Origin: Chryseobacterium sp. SC28
GTDB taxonomy: Bacteria > Bacteroidota > Bacteroidia > Flavobacteriales > Weeksellaceae
Length of the DNA stretch: 64,000 nt
Assembly: GCF_003932955.1 (NCBI RefSeq)
Contig: NZ_QOVY01000002.1
Coordinates: forward strand, 168,154-232,153
Direction: 5' to 3'
Shown here: one piece after another, positions 53,247 to 61,268 of the stretch
Numbering within the stretch: the first letter of the stretch is position 1
Layout of the letters: each line of letters begins with the position of its first letter
Made by a program: the position numbers and the translations under genes
The notes under the pieces: model-generated
The model's input: the letters and a program-made list of their open reading frames with translations, nothing else
Databases searched by the model: none
Told to the model about the DNA's origin: nothing

Positions 53247-53312
53247 TTGGTTGTCAGTTGATAGTTTATAGTTGTCAGATTTAATAGTAAACCTTTGAGT
53301 TCCCGGCTAAGC

Positions 53313-53382
53313 TTTACGCCTTTGCGAACTTAAAAATGTTTTCAATAATGGATAAAAAAACTTTGCGCACTTTGCGTTAAAA
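53313..53382 (+). repeat. Leader repeat, copy 7 (before hydroxyacyl-CoA dehydrogenase)
   Basis: ACGCCTTTGCGAACTTAAAA, TGTTTTCAATAATG, then CTTTGCGCACTTTGCGTTAA; the cleanest copy, 10 nt before ATG. A stretch TTGGTTGTCAGTTGATAG at 53247-53265 precedes it. Confidence 0.9.
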
Positions 53383-53392
53383 ATATTAGGAG

Positions 53393-54547
53393 ATGAAAAT
53401 AGGAATAGTCGGCAGCGGTGCGATGGGAAGCGGAATAGCACAGGTTTTGGTAACAGCCGGAAACGAGGTTTTGTTGTACGACAGCAATCCAATTGCCATA
53501 GAAAAAGCCGGTCAAATTCTTGAAGCTCAGTTTCAGAAACTGGCTGAGAAAGGCAAAGTGACATTCGAAGAAGCGGAAACTTATTTTGATAAGATCCGAC
53601 TGAGCGACAAAATATCAGAACTAAAAGATTCAGAATTAATCATCGAAGCTATTGTTGAAGATTTGGAAACCAAGAAAGACTTATTCCAAAAATTGGAAAG
53701 TCTCGTTTCCGAAGATTGCATTTTGGCGACCAATACTTCATCTTTATCCATTGCGTCCATTGCATCGGCTTGTCAGAAACCGGAACGTGTGATTGGCATT
53801 CACTTTTTCAATCCGGCGCCGCTGATGGCTTTGGTGGAGCTTATTCCTGCGGTTCAGACGGATCCAGATTTGGTTTCAAAAGTAAAAAGCCTTGTCGAAA
53901 ACTGGAAAAAACTTCCGGTTATTGCAAAAGATACACCCGGATTTATTGTAAACCGCGTCGCAAGACCATTTTACGGAGAAGCGATTCGGATTTTGGAAGA
54001 AGGAGTCGCCGACTGTGCAACGATTGATTTTGCAATGACAAGTTTGGGTGGATTCAAAATGGGACCGTTTCAGCTGATGGATTTCATTGGCCACGATGTG
54101 AATTACCGAGTGACGGAAACGGTCTTCAAAGAATTTTTCTACGACCCGAAATTCAAACCGTCATTTACCCAAAAACGATTATTCGAAGCTGGCTATTTTG
54201 GAAGAAAATCCGGAAAGGGATTTTATGATTATGCTCAAAATGCCGAACAGCTAAAACCCAATGAAAATCCTGAATTATTGCAAATAATCTTCAAAAGAAT
54301 CTTGATAATGCTAATGAATGAAGCCGCAGATGCACTTTTCTTAAATATTGCTTCAGCAGAAGACATCGATTTGGCTATGGCAAAAGGCGTGAATTATCCA
54401 AAAGGTTTATTGAAATGGGCAGACGAATTCGGCTTGGAAAATCTTCAAAACGAACTCGACGAAATGTATCATTTCTACCACGAAGACCGCTACCGATGCA
54501 GTCCGATTATCAGAAACTTAGTAAAACAAAATAAAAAATTTTATTAA
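53393..54547 (+). CDS. paaH: 3-hydroxyacyl-CoA dehydrogenase of phenylacetate catabolism
   Basis: A 384-residue NAD-dependent dehydrogenase. It has an N-terminal Rossmann fold (GIVGSGAMGSGIAQVLVTAG), NTSSLSIASIA, the catalytic His in IGIHFFNPAPLMALVELIPA, and the C-terminal helical domain with FKMGPFQLMDFIGHDVNY. It oxidises 3-hydroxyadipyl-CoA in the lower paa pathway. Length is longer than a single-domain enzyme (about 285) because of an additional C-terminal segment, as in other PaaH proteins of Bacteroidetes. Confidence 0.88.
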   Translation: MKIGIVGSGAMGSGIAQVLVTAGNEVLLYDSNPIAIEKAGQILEAQFQKLAEKGKVTFEEAETYFDKIRLSDKISELKDSELIIEAIVEDLETKKDLFQKLESLVSEDCILATNTSSLSIASIASACQKPERVIGIHFFNPAPLMALVELIPAVQTDPDLVSKVKSLVENWKKLPVIAKDTPGFIVNRVARPFYGEAIRILEEGVADCATIDFAMTSLGGFKMGPFQLMDFIGHDVNYRVTETVFKEFFYDPKFKPSFTQKRLFEAGYFGRKSGKGFYDYAQNAEQLKPNENPELLQIIFKRILIMLMNEAADALFLNIASAEDIDLAMAKGVNYPKGLLKWADEFGLENLQNELDEMYHFYHEDRYRCSPIIRNLVKQNKKFY

Positions 54548-54634
54548 TTATTTGAACACGAACTACACAAGAAATTCTTGTGATGAGGTTGTAAATTTAC
54601 AAAAGCACAAAATATAAGAGAAACTATTTTCATT

Positions 54635-54710
54635 AGCCTTTATAAGCGAAGCGGCTTTGTGAAACTTTGAAATCAATAATCTTTGTGAGCTTCGTCGTCA
54701 AAAAACAATC
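54635..54710 (+). repeat. Leader repeat, copy 8, diverged (before thiolase)
   Basis: TATAAGCGAAGCGGCTTTGT, GAAACTTTGAAATC and CTTTGTGAGCTTCGTCGTCA; closest in its left part to copy 1 (AAGCGAAACGGCTCCGTGAA). It ends 21 nt before ATG. Confidence 0.7.
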
Positions 54711-54731
54711 ACGCATCATCAATCATAAAAA

Positions 54732-55937
54732 ATGAACAATGCATATATAATAGATGGCATCCGAACGCCGATTGGAAAATTGAAAGGGAGTTTATCCACC
54801 GTTCGTCCCGATGATATGGCGGCTTTTGTCATCAAAAATTTATTGGAAAGAAACCCGAATATCGACCAAAGTAAAATCTACGACGTCGTTTTAGGTTGTG
54901 CCAACCAGGCCGGCGAGGACAACCGAAATATCGCAAGAATGTCGGCTTTGCTTTCGGGTTTGGACTATCACGTTCCCGGCGAAACGGTCAACAGGCTTTG
55001 CGCTTCTGGTTTGTCGGCAGCGATTAATGCAGCGAGAGCCATTCAGGTTGGCGATGCCGATTTGATGATTTCCGGCGGCGTCGAGAATATGACGCGCGGA
55101 CCACTGGTCATTTCAAAATCGGAAAGTCCTTTTGGTGGCGATGCACAAATCTACGATACCACTTTCGGCTGGCGATTCATCAATCCGAAAATGAAAGAAA
55201 TGTACGGCGCAGAGGCGATGGGCCAAACGGCAGAAAATCTGGCTGAGCGCGATCATATTTCCCGTGCAGACCAGGATTTATTTGCCTTCAATTCTCAACA
55301 AAAAGCTAAATTGGCTCAGGACAATGGAAGATTGTCTCAAGAAATTGTGGCAATTAATATTCCTCAAAAAAAAGGCAACGATTTGATTTTCGATAAAGAT
55401 GAATTCCCAAAAAATAATACAACTTTGGAAGGCTTATCAAAATTAAGAGCCGCTTTCAAAAAAGATGGAACAGTTACGGCGGGAAATTCTTCGGGATTGA
55501 ACGATGGCGCAGCAGTTAATTTGTTAGCTTCAGAAAATGCGATTAAAGAATTTGGATTAACGCCAAAAGCAAGAATTGTAAGCAGTGCAGTTGTCGGTGT
55601 AGAACCCAGATTTATGGGAATTGGTCCTGTGAAAGCAGCAGAATTAGCTTTGCAAAAAGCAGGATTGACTTTCAATGATCTTGATATTATTGAATTGAAT
55701 GAAGCGTTCGCTGCACAAAGTTTAGCCTGCATCCGAGCTTGGGGATTGGATGACAACGATTCCAGAATCAATCCGAACGGCGGCGCGATTGCATTTGGTC
55801 ATCCACTTGGAATGAGCGGTGCCAGAATCCTAAATTCGGCAATGTATGAGCTTCAAAACCAAAATAAAAAATATGCTTTAGTCACTATGTGTGTTGGCTT
55901 GGGACAAGGTTTTGCGGTGATTATTGAGAAAGTTTAG
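54732..55937 (+). CDS. paaJ: 3-oxoadipyl-CoA/3-oxo-5,6-dehydrosuberyl-CoA thiolase
   Basis: A 401-residue thiolase. The nucleophile Cys lies in NRLCASGLSAAINAARAIQV, the His in NPNGGAIAFGHPLGMSGARI, and the second Cys in CVGLGQGFAVII. In the paa pathway it splits two intermediates to release acetyl-CoA and succinyl-CoA. Family-level call (pcaF/paaJ); context supports paaJ. Confidence 0.9.
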   Translation: MNNAYIIDGIRTPIGKLKGSLSTVRPDDMAAFVIKNLLERNPNIDQSKIYDVVLGCANQAGEDNRNIARMSALLSGLDYHVPGETVNRLCASGLSAAINAARAIQVGDADLMISGGVENMTRGPLVISKSESPFGGDAQIYDTTFGWRFINPKMKEMYGAEAMGQTAENLAERDHISRADQDLFAFNSQQKAKLAQDNGRLSQEIVAINIPQKKGNDLIFDKDEFPKNNTTLEGLSKLRAAFKKDGTVTAGNSSGLNDGAAVNLLASENAIKEFGLTPKARIVSSAVVGVEPRFMGIGPVKAAELALQKAGLTFNDLDIIELNEAFAAQSLACIRAWGLDDNDSRINPNGGAIAFGHPLGMSGARILNSAMYELQNQNKKYALVTMCVGLGQGFAVIIEKV

Positions 55938-55940
55938 TGA

Positions 55941-55999
55941 ATCGTAAAATGTATTTACGATTGACATTGAACTTATTTTAGGTCATTAATACATTTTAC
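55941..55999 (+). promoter_or_regulatory. Two overlapping, mutually exclusive hairpins before paaZ
   Basis: ATCGTAAA (55941-55948) pairs with TTTACGAT (55954-55961). The overlapping GTAAAATGTATT (55944-55955) pairs exactly with AATACATTTTAC (55988-55999). Only one can form at a time. It lies between the thiolase stop and paaZ and could be an attenuator or just a nested repeat. Confidence 0.5.
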
Positions 56000-56025
56000 A
56001 TCATACATCAATACAAAAAAATATT

Positions 56026-58071
56026 ATGCAACTAGAAAATTACGCGCTCGGCAGATGGACAAAAGGTGAGGGAGAAGGGCAGGCTCTGTACAATTCCATC
56101 AACGGCGATTTGGTGGCAACGGCAACTTCCAAAGGTTTGGATTTTGCTGAAATGATGGATTACGCCAGAAAAATTGGCGGTCCGGCTCTGCGAAAACTGA
56201 CTTTTCAGGAACGAGGATTGATGTTGAAGAAACTCGCTTTTCATCTTTTGGAAAAGAAAGAAACCTTCTACAAAGTGAGCTGGGCAACCGGCGCAACCCG
56301 AGCGGACAGCTGGGTAGATATCGAAGGTGGCATCGGAAATCTTTTTGCGAATGCATCACTTCGAAGACAATTTCCCGACTTACCTTATTATATAGATGGC
56401 GAATCGGTAAAACTTTCCAAGGAAGGAACGTTCATTGGTCACCACATTTGCACGCCGAAACGTGGGGTTGCGATTCATATCAATGCGTTTAATTTTCCGG
56501 TTTGGGGAATGTTGGAAAAAATTGCGGTCAATCTTCTCGCTGGCGTTCCGGCAATCGTGAAACCTGCAACAGCAACAAGTTTTTTGACAGAAGTTGTGGT
56601 TAAAGAAATTATCGCTTCCCAAATTTTACCAGAAGGAAGTTTGCAATTGATTTGCGGCTCGGCCAACGGAATTCTGGAAAGTGTGACCAGTGAAGATGTT
56701 GTGACCTTTACAGGTTCCGCTTCCACTGGGAAAATGCTGAAATCTCATCCAAAAATTATCGAAGAATCGGTGCCTTTCAATTTGGAAGCCGATTCTTTAA
56801 ACGCAATGGTTTTGGGCGAAGATGCAAAACCCGGAACTACGGAATTTGATCTGTTCATCAAAGAAGCAGTTCGTGAAATGACGACCAAGGCCGGGCAAAA
56901 ATGTACGGCGGTCAGAAGGATTTTAGTGCCTGTCAATTTGGTAGAGGATGTTCAGATTGCGCTCGGACAAATACTTTCCACCGTTGTCATCGGCGATCCG
57001 AATGTCGAAGGCGTACGGATGGGCGCTTTGGCGAATAAAGACCAAGTGAAAGAAGTTTCCGGAAAAATTCACGAATTATCCAAAACTCAGGAAATTGTTT
57101 TCGGAAATTTGGACGATTTTGATGTGAAAGGTGCGGATAAAAACAAAGGCGCATTCATTCCCCCGATTTTATTCCTTAATTCAGACCCTTTTAAATATAC
57201 AGATTGCCATAATATTGAAGCTTTCGGGCCAGTCAGTACGATTATTCCTTATCATAATATTGATGAAGCGATTGAGTTGGCAAGAATGGGAAAAGGTTCG
57301 CTTTGCTGTTCTGTTGTGACTGCGGATGACGATTTTGCAAGAGAATTTGTCCTCGGAGCTGCATCGATGCACGGGCGGATTTTAGTTCTCAATTCCGATT
57401 GCGCGAAAGAAAGTACAGGTCACGGTTCGCCTTTGCCAATGCTGGTTCACGGCGGTCCGGGAAGAGCAGGCGGTGGCGAGGAAATGGGCGGAAAACGTGG
57501 CGTTCTTCATTATATGCAACGCACGGCGATTCAGGGTTCGCCAACGACTTTGACGCATATCACGCAGCAATATCAATATGGCGGAAAACAGTTTGAGGAC
57601 AATATTCATCCATTCAGGAAACATTTTGAAGAACTGAGGATCGGCGAGACTTACATCACGGCAAAACATACGGTTACCGAAGCAGATATTACTAATTTCG
57701 CCAATGTTTCCGGTGACAATTTCTATGCGCATATGGACGCCACATCTTTGGAAGGAACTATTTTCGAAGGCCGGGTAGCGCACGGCTATTTTGTTCTGAG
57801 CAAAGCAGCGGGATTATTTGTGGATCCGAGAAAAGGTCCGGTTTTACTCAATTACGGGCTGGACGATTGCCGATTTGTAAAACCCGTTTATCCCGGCACA
57901 ACGATTGGCGTTCGGTTTACCTGCAAAGAAAAAATCAGTCAGGAAAAACGCGACGAAGATGATATTGCCAAAGGAATCGTACGCTGGCTCGTGGATGTTT
58001 ATGACGAAACCGGAGAAACTGTCGCGATTGCTACGATTTTGACGATGGTGAAAAAGCTTAATCAAGAGTAA
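56026..58071 (+). CDS. paaZ: Bifunctional oxepin-CoA hydrolase / semialdehyde dehydrogenase
   Basis: A 681-residue ring-opening enzyme. The N-terminal aldehyde dehydrogenase domain (about 1-520) has the catalytic Glu in PFNLEADSLN (near 254) and Cys in AGQKCTAVRR (near 294). The C-terminal MaoC-like hydratase domain (about 540-681) has NVSGDNFYAHMDATS, with the Asp and His five apart. Length and order match E. coli PaaZ. No leader repeat precedes it. Confidence 0.96.
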   Translation: MQLENYALGRWTKGEGEGQALYNSINGDLVATATSKGLDFAEMMDYARKIGGPALRKLTFQERGLMLKKLAFHLLEKKETFYKVSWATGATRADSWVDIEGGIGNLFANASLRRQFPDLPYYIDGESVKLSKEGTFIGHHICTPKRGVAIHINAFNFPVWGMLEKIAVNLLAGVPAIVKPATATSFLTEVVVKEIIASQILPEGSLQLICGSANGILESVTSEDVVTFTGSASTGKMLKSHPKIIEESVPFNLEADSLNAMVLGEDAKPGTTEFDLFIKEAVREMTTKAGQKCTAVRRILVPVNLVEDVQIALGQILSTVVIGDPNVEGVRMGALANKDQVKEVSGKIHELSKTQEIVFGNLDDFDVKGADKNKGAFIPPILFLNSDPFKYTDCHNIEAFGPVSTIIPYHNIDEAIELARMGKGSLCCSVVTADDDFAREFVLGAASMHGRILVLNSDCAKESTGHGSPLPMLVHGGPGRAGGGEEMGGKRGVLHYMQRTAIQGSPTTLTHITQQYQYGGKQFEDNIHPFRKHFEELRIGETYITAKHTVTEADITNFANVSGDNFYAHMDATSLEGTIFEGRVAHGYFVLSKAAGLFVDPRKGPVLLNYGLDDCRFVKPVYPGTTIGVRFTCKEKISQEKRDEDDIAKGIVRWLVDVYDETGETVAIATILTMVKKLNQE

Positions 58072-58121
58072 AAACTAGAACAAACAAACAACGCAACAAT
58101 TCAATTTAAAATGAAATATTA

Positions 58122-58625
58122 ATGAAAGAATTATTACTTGCGATTTCATTTTTATCTATTGGACTTGGAGAAGTAAAAGAATCTGTAACAAAAAATCAGA
58201 TTCAGAATCAATGGCTGGGATTTGAACCTGTTTCATCGGAACAGATTATTAACACAGAGAAAAGATTAAATATTAAACTTCCGGAAGATTATAAAATGTT
58301 TCTTCAAATTACTAATGGTTTCATAGCTCCTAATTCAGTTGAACCAAGTTTTATGAAGGTTGAAGAAATTGATTATTTAAAGAACATTGATAAATTTACT
58401 ATTGAAGCATATAATTTACCAGAACTTGAAAATAGCATTTTAGTTGCTGGAAAAGATGAGGAACAATATTTTTTATTAATTCCACCAAAAAATGAAAATG
58501 AGAAATGGAAATATTGGAAATTTGCGAATTGGATGGCAGGAGAACAAGAATTTGTGAATCTGGAAACATATTTCAAAAATGTTTTAGAGTTTACTGAGAA
58601 ACAATATAAAATTAAAAATGAATAA
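58122..58625 (+). CDS. SMI1/KNR4 family protein
   Basis: A 167-residue protein. The pattern ISSEQIINTEKRLNIKLPED-like (here VSSEQIINTEKRLNIKLPED) with YKMFLQITNGFIAPN and an acidic middle (VAGKDEEQYFLLIPPKN) fits SMI1/KNR4 domains, many of which are immunity proteins against polymorphic toxins. The first 20 residues (LLLAISFLSIGLGEV) look like a short helix. AT-rich compared with its paa neighbours, 50 nt after paaZ and 24 nt before the crotonase. No toxin gene is nearby. Confidence 0.75.
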   Translation: MKELLLAISFLSIGLGEVKESVTKNQIQNQWLGFEPVSSEQIINTEKRLNIKLPEDYKMFLQITNGFIAPNSVEPSFMKVEEIDYLKNIDKFTIEAYNLPELENSILVAGKDEEQYFLLIPPKNENEKWKYWKFANWMAGEQEFVNLETYFKNVLEFTEKQYKIKNE

Positions 58626-58649
58626 AACTTTACTTTCAAAAATAAAATA

Positions 58650-59405
58650 ATGGAAGCTTACGTAAAATCAACCATAGAAAACGGAATCGGAGCCATCGAG
58701 TTTTTCCATCCGCAAAGCAACTCGATGCCGAGTGCGCAGCTTAAAAATCTTGTAGAAGAAATTGAAAAAATTGGAAAGAATGACGACGCAAAAGTTATCA
58801 TTTTGAAAAGCGGTGGCGAAAAAGCCTTTTGTGCAGGCGCATCTTTCGACGAACTGATTTCCATTCAAGACTTTGAAACCGGGAAAACATTTTTCTCAGG
58901 ATTTGCTAATGTTATCAATGCGATGCGAAAATCCCCTAAACTCATTATTGCAAGAATTCACGGAAAAGCTGTTGGAGGCGGCGTTGGAATTGCGTGTGCG
59001 GCGGATTATACTTTCGCTACAGAAAATGCTTCTGTTAAATTGAGTGAATTGGCTATCGGAATCGGGCCTTTCGTGATCGGGCCGGTTGTTGAAAAAAAGA
59101 TTGGAACTTCGGCTTTTGCTCAATTGGCTATTAATTCGACCGAATTTTACTCTGCAGAATGGGCGAGAGAGAAAAATATGTTCCAGGATATGTACGAAAC
59201 CACCGAGGAAATGGATGCAGAAATCCAAATTCTGGCAGAAAAATTAGCAAATTCCAACCCCGAAGCAATGCGAAAACTGAAAGAGATGTTTTGGAAAGGA
59301 ACCGAAGATTGGGACAAACTTCTAAGTGAACGTGCTGAAATCAGCGGAAAATTGGTTCTGTCGGATTTTACGGTGAATGCAATCCACCGTTTCAAGAAAA
59401 AATAA
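58650..59405 (+). CDS. Enoyl-CoA hydratase/isomerase (crotonase) family protein
   Basis: A 251-residue crotonase with CoA/oxyanion motifs (EKAFCAGASFDELISI at about 50; HGKAVGGGVGIACAADYTFA at about 108). Relative to rat mitochondrial hydratase, the first catalytic Glu (GGGCELA) is replaced here by Gly (GGGVGIA), while the second is kept in KLSELAIGIGP. That fits isomerase-like or methylglutaconyl-type members. Context suggests PaaG or PaaF, but which cannot be told. Only crotonase in the window. Confidence 0.8.
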   Translation: MEAYVKSTIENGIGAIEFFHPQSNSMPSAQLKNLVEEIEKIGKNDDAKVIILKSGGEKAFCAGASFDELISIQDFETGKTFFSGFANVINAMRKSPKLIIARIHGKAVGGGVGIACAADYTFATENASVKLSELAIGIGPFVIGPVVEKKIGTSAFAQLAINSTEFYSAEWAREKNMFQDMYETTEEMDAEIQILAEKLANSNPEAMRKLKEMFWKGTEDWDKLLSERAEISGKLVLSDFTVNAIHRFKKK

Positions 59406-59423
59406 TGAAAATGGATTAAAAAA

Positions 59424-59454
59424 TTTGGAAACTAAGAAAAAATTCCTATTTTTG
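59424..59454 (+). promoter_or_regulatory. Promoter of rpmE2
   Basis: TTTG (59424-59427), exactly 19 nt, then TATTTTTG (59447-59454): a full match to the Bacteroidetes consensus. The leader to the L31 ATG is about 115 nt. Confidence 0.75.
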
Positions 59455-59530
59455 CATCCTCAAAACCAGAGTCGTAGGATCCATTAGTCCACTACTCACG
59501 AACGATAACGAATATTATAACATCTGAAAA

Positions 59531-59549
59531 ATGAAACCGCAAGGTTCAT
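59531..59549 (+). promoter_or_regulatory. Candidate L31 leader hairpin with GNRA loop
   Basis: ATGAAACC-GCAA-GGTTCAT forms a stem of seven pairs with one bulged A and a GCAA tetraloop, 26 nt before the L31 start. Such structured leaders often bind the encoded ribosomal protein. The same bases also read as a 9-codon open frame, ATG to TGA (59531-59560), MKPQGSFDN. Confidence 0.45.
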
Positions 59550-59574
59550 TTGATAATTGAAAAAATAAATCCAA

Positions 59575-59826
59575 ATGAAACAAGGCATACACCCGGAAAA
59601 TTATAGATTGGTAGTTTTCAAAGATATGAGTAACGACGAAATGTTCCTTTGCAAATCTACCGCCGAAACGAGAGACACTATCGAGTTCGAAGGTGCAGAA
59701 TACCCTTTGGTAAAAATGGAAATCTCTTCTAGCTCGCACCCTTTCTACACAGGTAAAACCAAATTGGTGGACACCGCTGGTAGAGTAGACAAGTTTATGA
59801 ACAAATACAAAAAATTCGCTAAATAA
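59575..59826 (+). CDS. rpmE2: 50S ribosomal protein L31 type B
   Basis: An 83-residue ribosomal protein. The start [20 protein letters not shown] and the [20 protein letters not shown] end are typical of the type B form. The zinc-binding CxxC of type A is absent (only one Cys, in FLCKST), so this is a zinc-independent L31. It has a long structured leader and a terminator behind. Confidence 0.97.
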   Translation: MKQGIHPENYRLVVFKDMSNDEMFLCKSTAETRDTIEFEGAEYPLVKMEISSSSHPFYTGKTKLVDTAGRVDKFMNKYKKFAK

Positions 59827-59850
59827 TCTTTGGCAGATTTTATAAAATAT

Positions 59851-59882
59851 CAAACCTTTCGGATTTTCCGGGAGGTTTTTTT
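59851..59882 (+). terminator. Terminator of rpmE2
   Basis: AAACCTTTCGGATTTTCCGGGAGGTTTTTTTG: an AAACCTTTCGGA/TCCGGGAGGTTT imperfect stem and T-run. Confidence 0.8.
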
Positions 59883-59981
59883 GTTAATTTTGCTAAAGAT
59901 AGAAATTAGACTTTAGAAGTTGGAAATTAGATTTCAAACACTTTTTGTCTAAGTTATAAGATTAAATCTAACATCTAAAAA

Positions 59982-61142
59982 ATGCAGCTCGTTTTTTCAG
60001 ACGCTCAATATTGGGAAGATTTTCTCCCACTTACTTTTACAAGACCCGTCGCAGAAATGCGGATGGGAATCCTGACTTTCTCGGAAAGATGGCAAAAACT
60101 TCTCGAGATCGACGAGGTTTTCTACATCACAGAAAATTATCTTCAGGAGAAATTCCCGAAACCGGAACCAGCGCAAAGTCTTTTCATCGTCCCGAATTTC
60201 TTCCCGTCGGAAGCAGTTTTGCAGCAAATCAAAGCGTTGAAGCCTGGCGAAGCCTTGGTTTATGACAACGAAGTTTTGGTGGCGAATGTCAATATGGAAA
60301 ATTTTTCTCTTAATCAAATCAATAAAATGACCGATATTACAGAGAAATTATTATTCATAGAACAACCAACCGATATCTTTTTCCACAACGATTTTGCGAT
60401 TAATTTTGATTTTGAATTAATGACAAATGGAAAAACTTCTCAAGAATTATCAGCAACCAACGGATTCATTGGCGAAAAAGAAAATCTTTTTATAGAAGAA
60501 GGCGCCGTTGTAGAATTTTGCACGCTTAATTGCAAAACCGGAAAAATCTACATCGGAAAGAATGCCGAAATGATGGAAGGATCCAACATCCGAGGATCTC
60601 TTGCGCTTTGCGAAGGCTCAAAAATAAATCTCGGAACCAAACTCTATGGCGGCACTACGATTGGCCCGCATTCCAAAGTTGGTGGCGAGGTCAATAATGT
60701 CGTCATTTTCGGATATTCCAACAAAGGTCACGACGGTTTTTTAGGAAATTCCGTGCTCGGCGAATGGTGCAATCTGGGCGCAGACACCAACTCCTCGAAC
60801 CTGAAAAATAATTATGCGTCTGTCAAACTTTGGAATTACAGAAAGAAGCGATTCCTCGATACCGGCTTGCAATTTTGTGGATTGATAATGGGCGATCATT
60901 CCAAAACCGCGATTAATACGCAACTCAATACAGGAACGGTGATTGGCGTTGCGGCCAATATTTTCAAATCGGGATTTCCTCCCAATCTGGTGGACAGCTT
61001 CTCGTGGGGCGGGATGAAAGGCGATGAGAAATTTCGGCTGGACAAAGCCTACGACGTGGCCGAAAAAGCAATGGAACGCAGAAACATCGCCCTTACCGAA
61101 ACGGACAAAGATATTTTGAAATATATTTACAATGAGTTCTGA
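59982..61142 (+). CDS. GlmU-like nucleotidyltransferase/hexapeptide protein
   Basis: A 386-residue protein. The N-terminal 190 residues resemble a shortened nucleotidyltransferase domain (LPLTFTRPVAEMRMGILTFS), and the rest is a left-handed beta-helix (KIYIGKNAEMMEGSNIRGSL, GGTTIGPHSKVGGEVNNVVI, LGADTNSSNLKNNYASVKLW). It matches the GlmU-family proteins of Bacteroidetes that lack the full pyrophosphorylase signature. Probably an acetyl- or nucleotidyl-transfer role on a sugar; substrate unknown. Confidence 0.8.
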   Translation: MQLVFSDAQYWEDFLPLTFTRPVAEMRMGILTFSERWQKLLEIDEVFYITENYLQEKFPKPEPAQSLFIVPNFFPSEAVLQQIKALKPGEALVYDNEVLVANVNMENFSLNQINKMTDITEKLLFIEQPTDIFFHNDFAINFDFELMTNGKTSQELSATNGFIGEKENLFIEEGAVVEFCTLNCKTGKIYIGKNAEMMEGSNIRGSLALCEGSKINLGTKLYGGTTIGPHSKVGGEVNNVVIFGYSNKGHDGFLGNSVLGEWCNLGADTNSSNLKNNYASVKLWNYRKKRFLDTGLQFCGLIMGDHSKTAINTQLNTGTVIGVAANIFKSGFPPNLVDSFSWGGMKGDEKFRLDKAYDVAEKAMERRNIALTETDKDILKYIYNEF

Positions 61143-61207
61143 TTTTGGAACTCTTTTTTTTGTTTCTAAAAATGATTAGCTTTTAAGGTGGAGGATCAAA
61201 GTTTGCT

Positions 61208-61215
61208 TATTTTTG
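61208..61215 (+). promoter_or_regulatory. -7 box for the lipoprotein operon
   Basis: TATTTTTG, 53 nt before the ATG at 61269; no clear -33 at standard distance. Confidence 0.4.
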
Positions 61216-61268
61216 CTGATTAAGATTTTAGTCAGACATCTGATCTCCAAATTCTAACCTCATATATA

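Noticed and set aside
48034..54710. CRISPR array
   Set aside because: The repeats are kilobases apart with genes between them, are diverged, and have no uniform spacers or cas genes.
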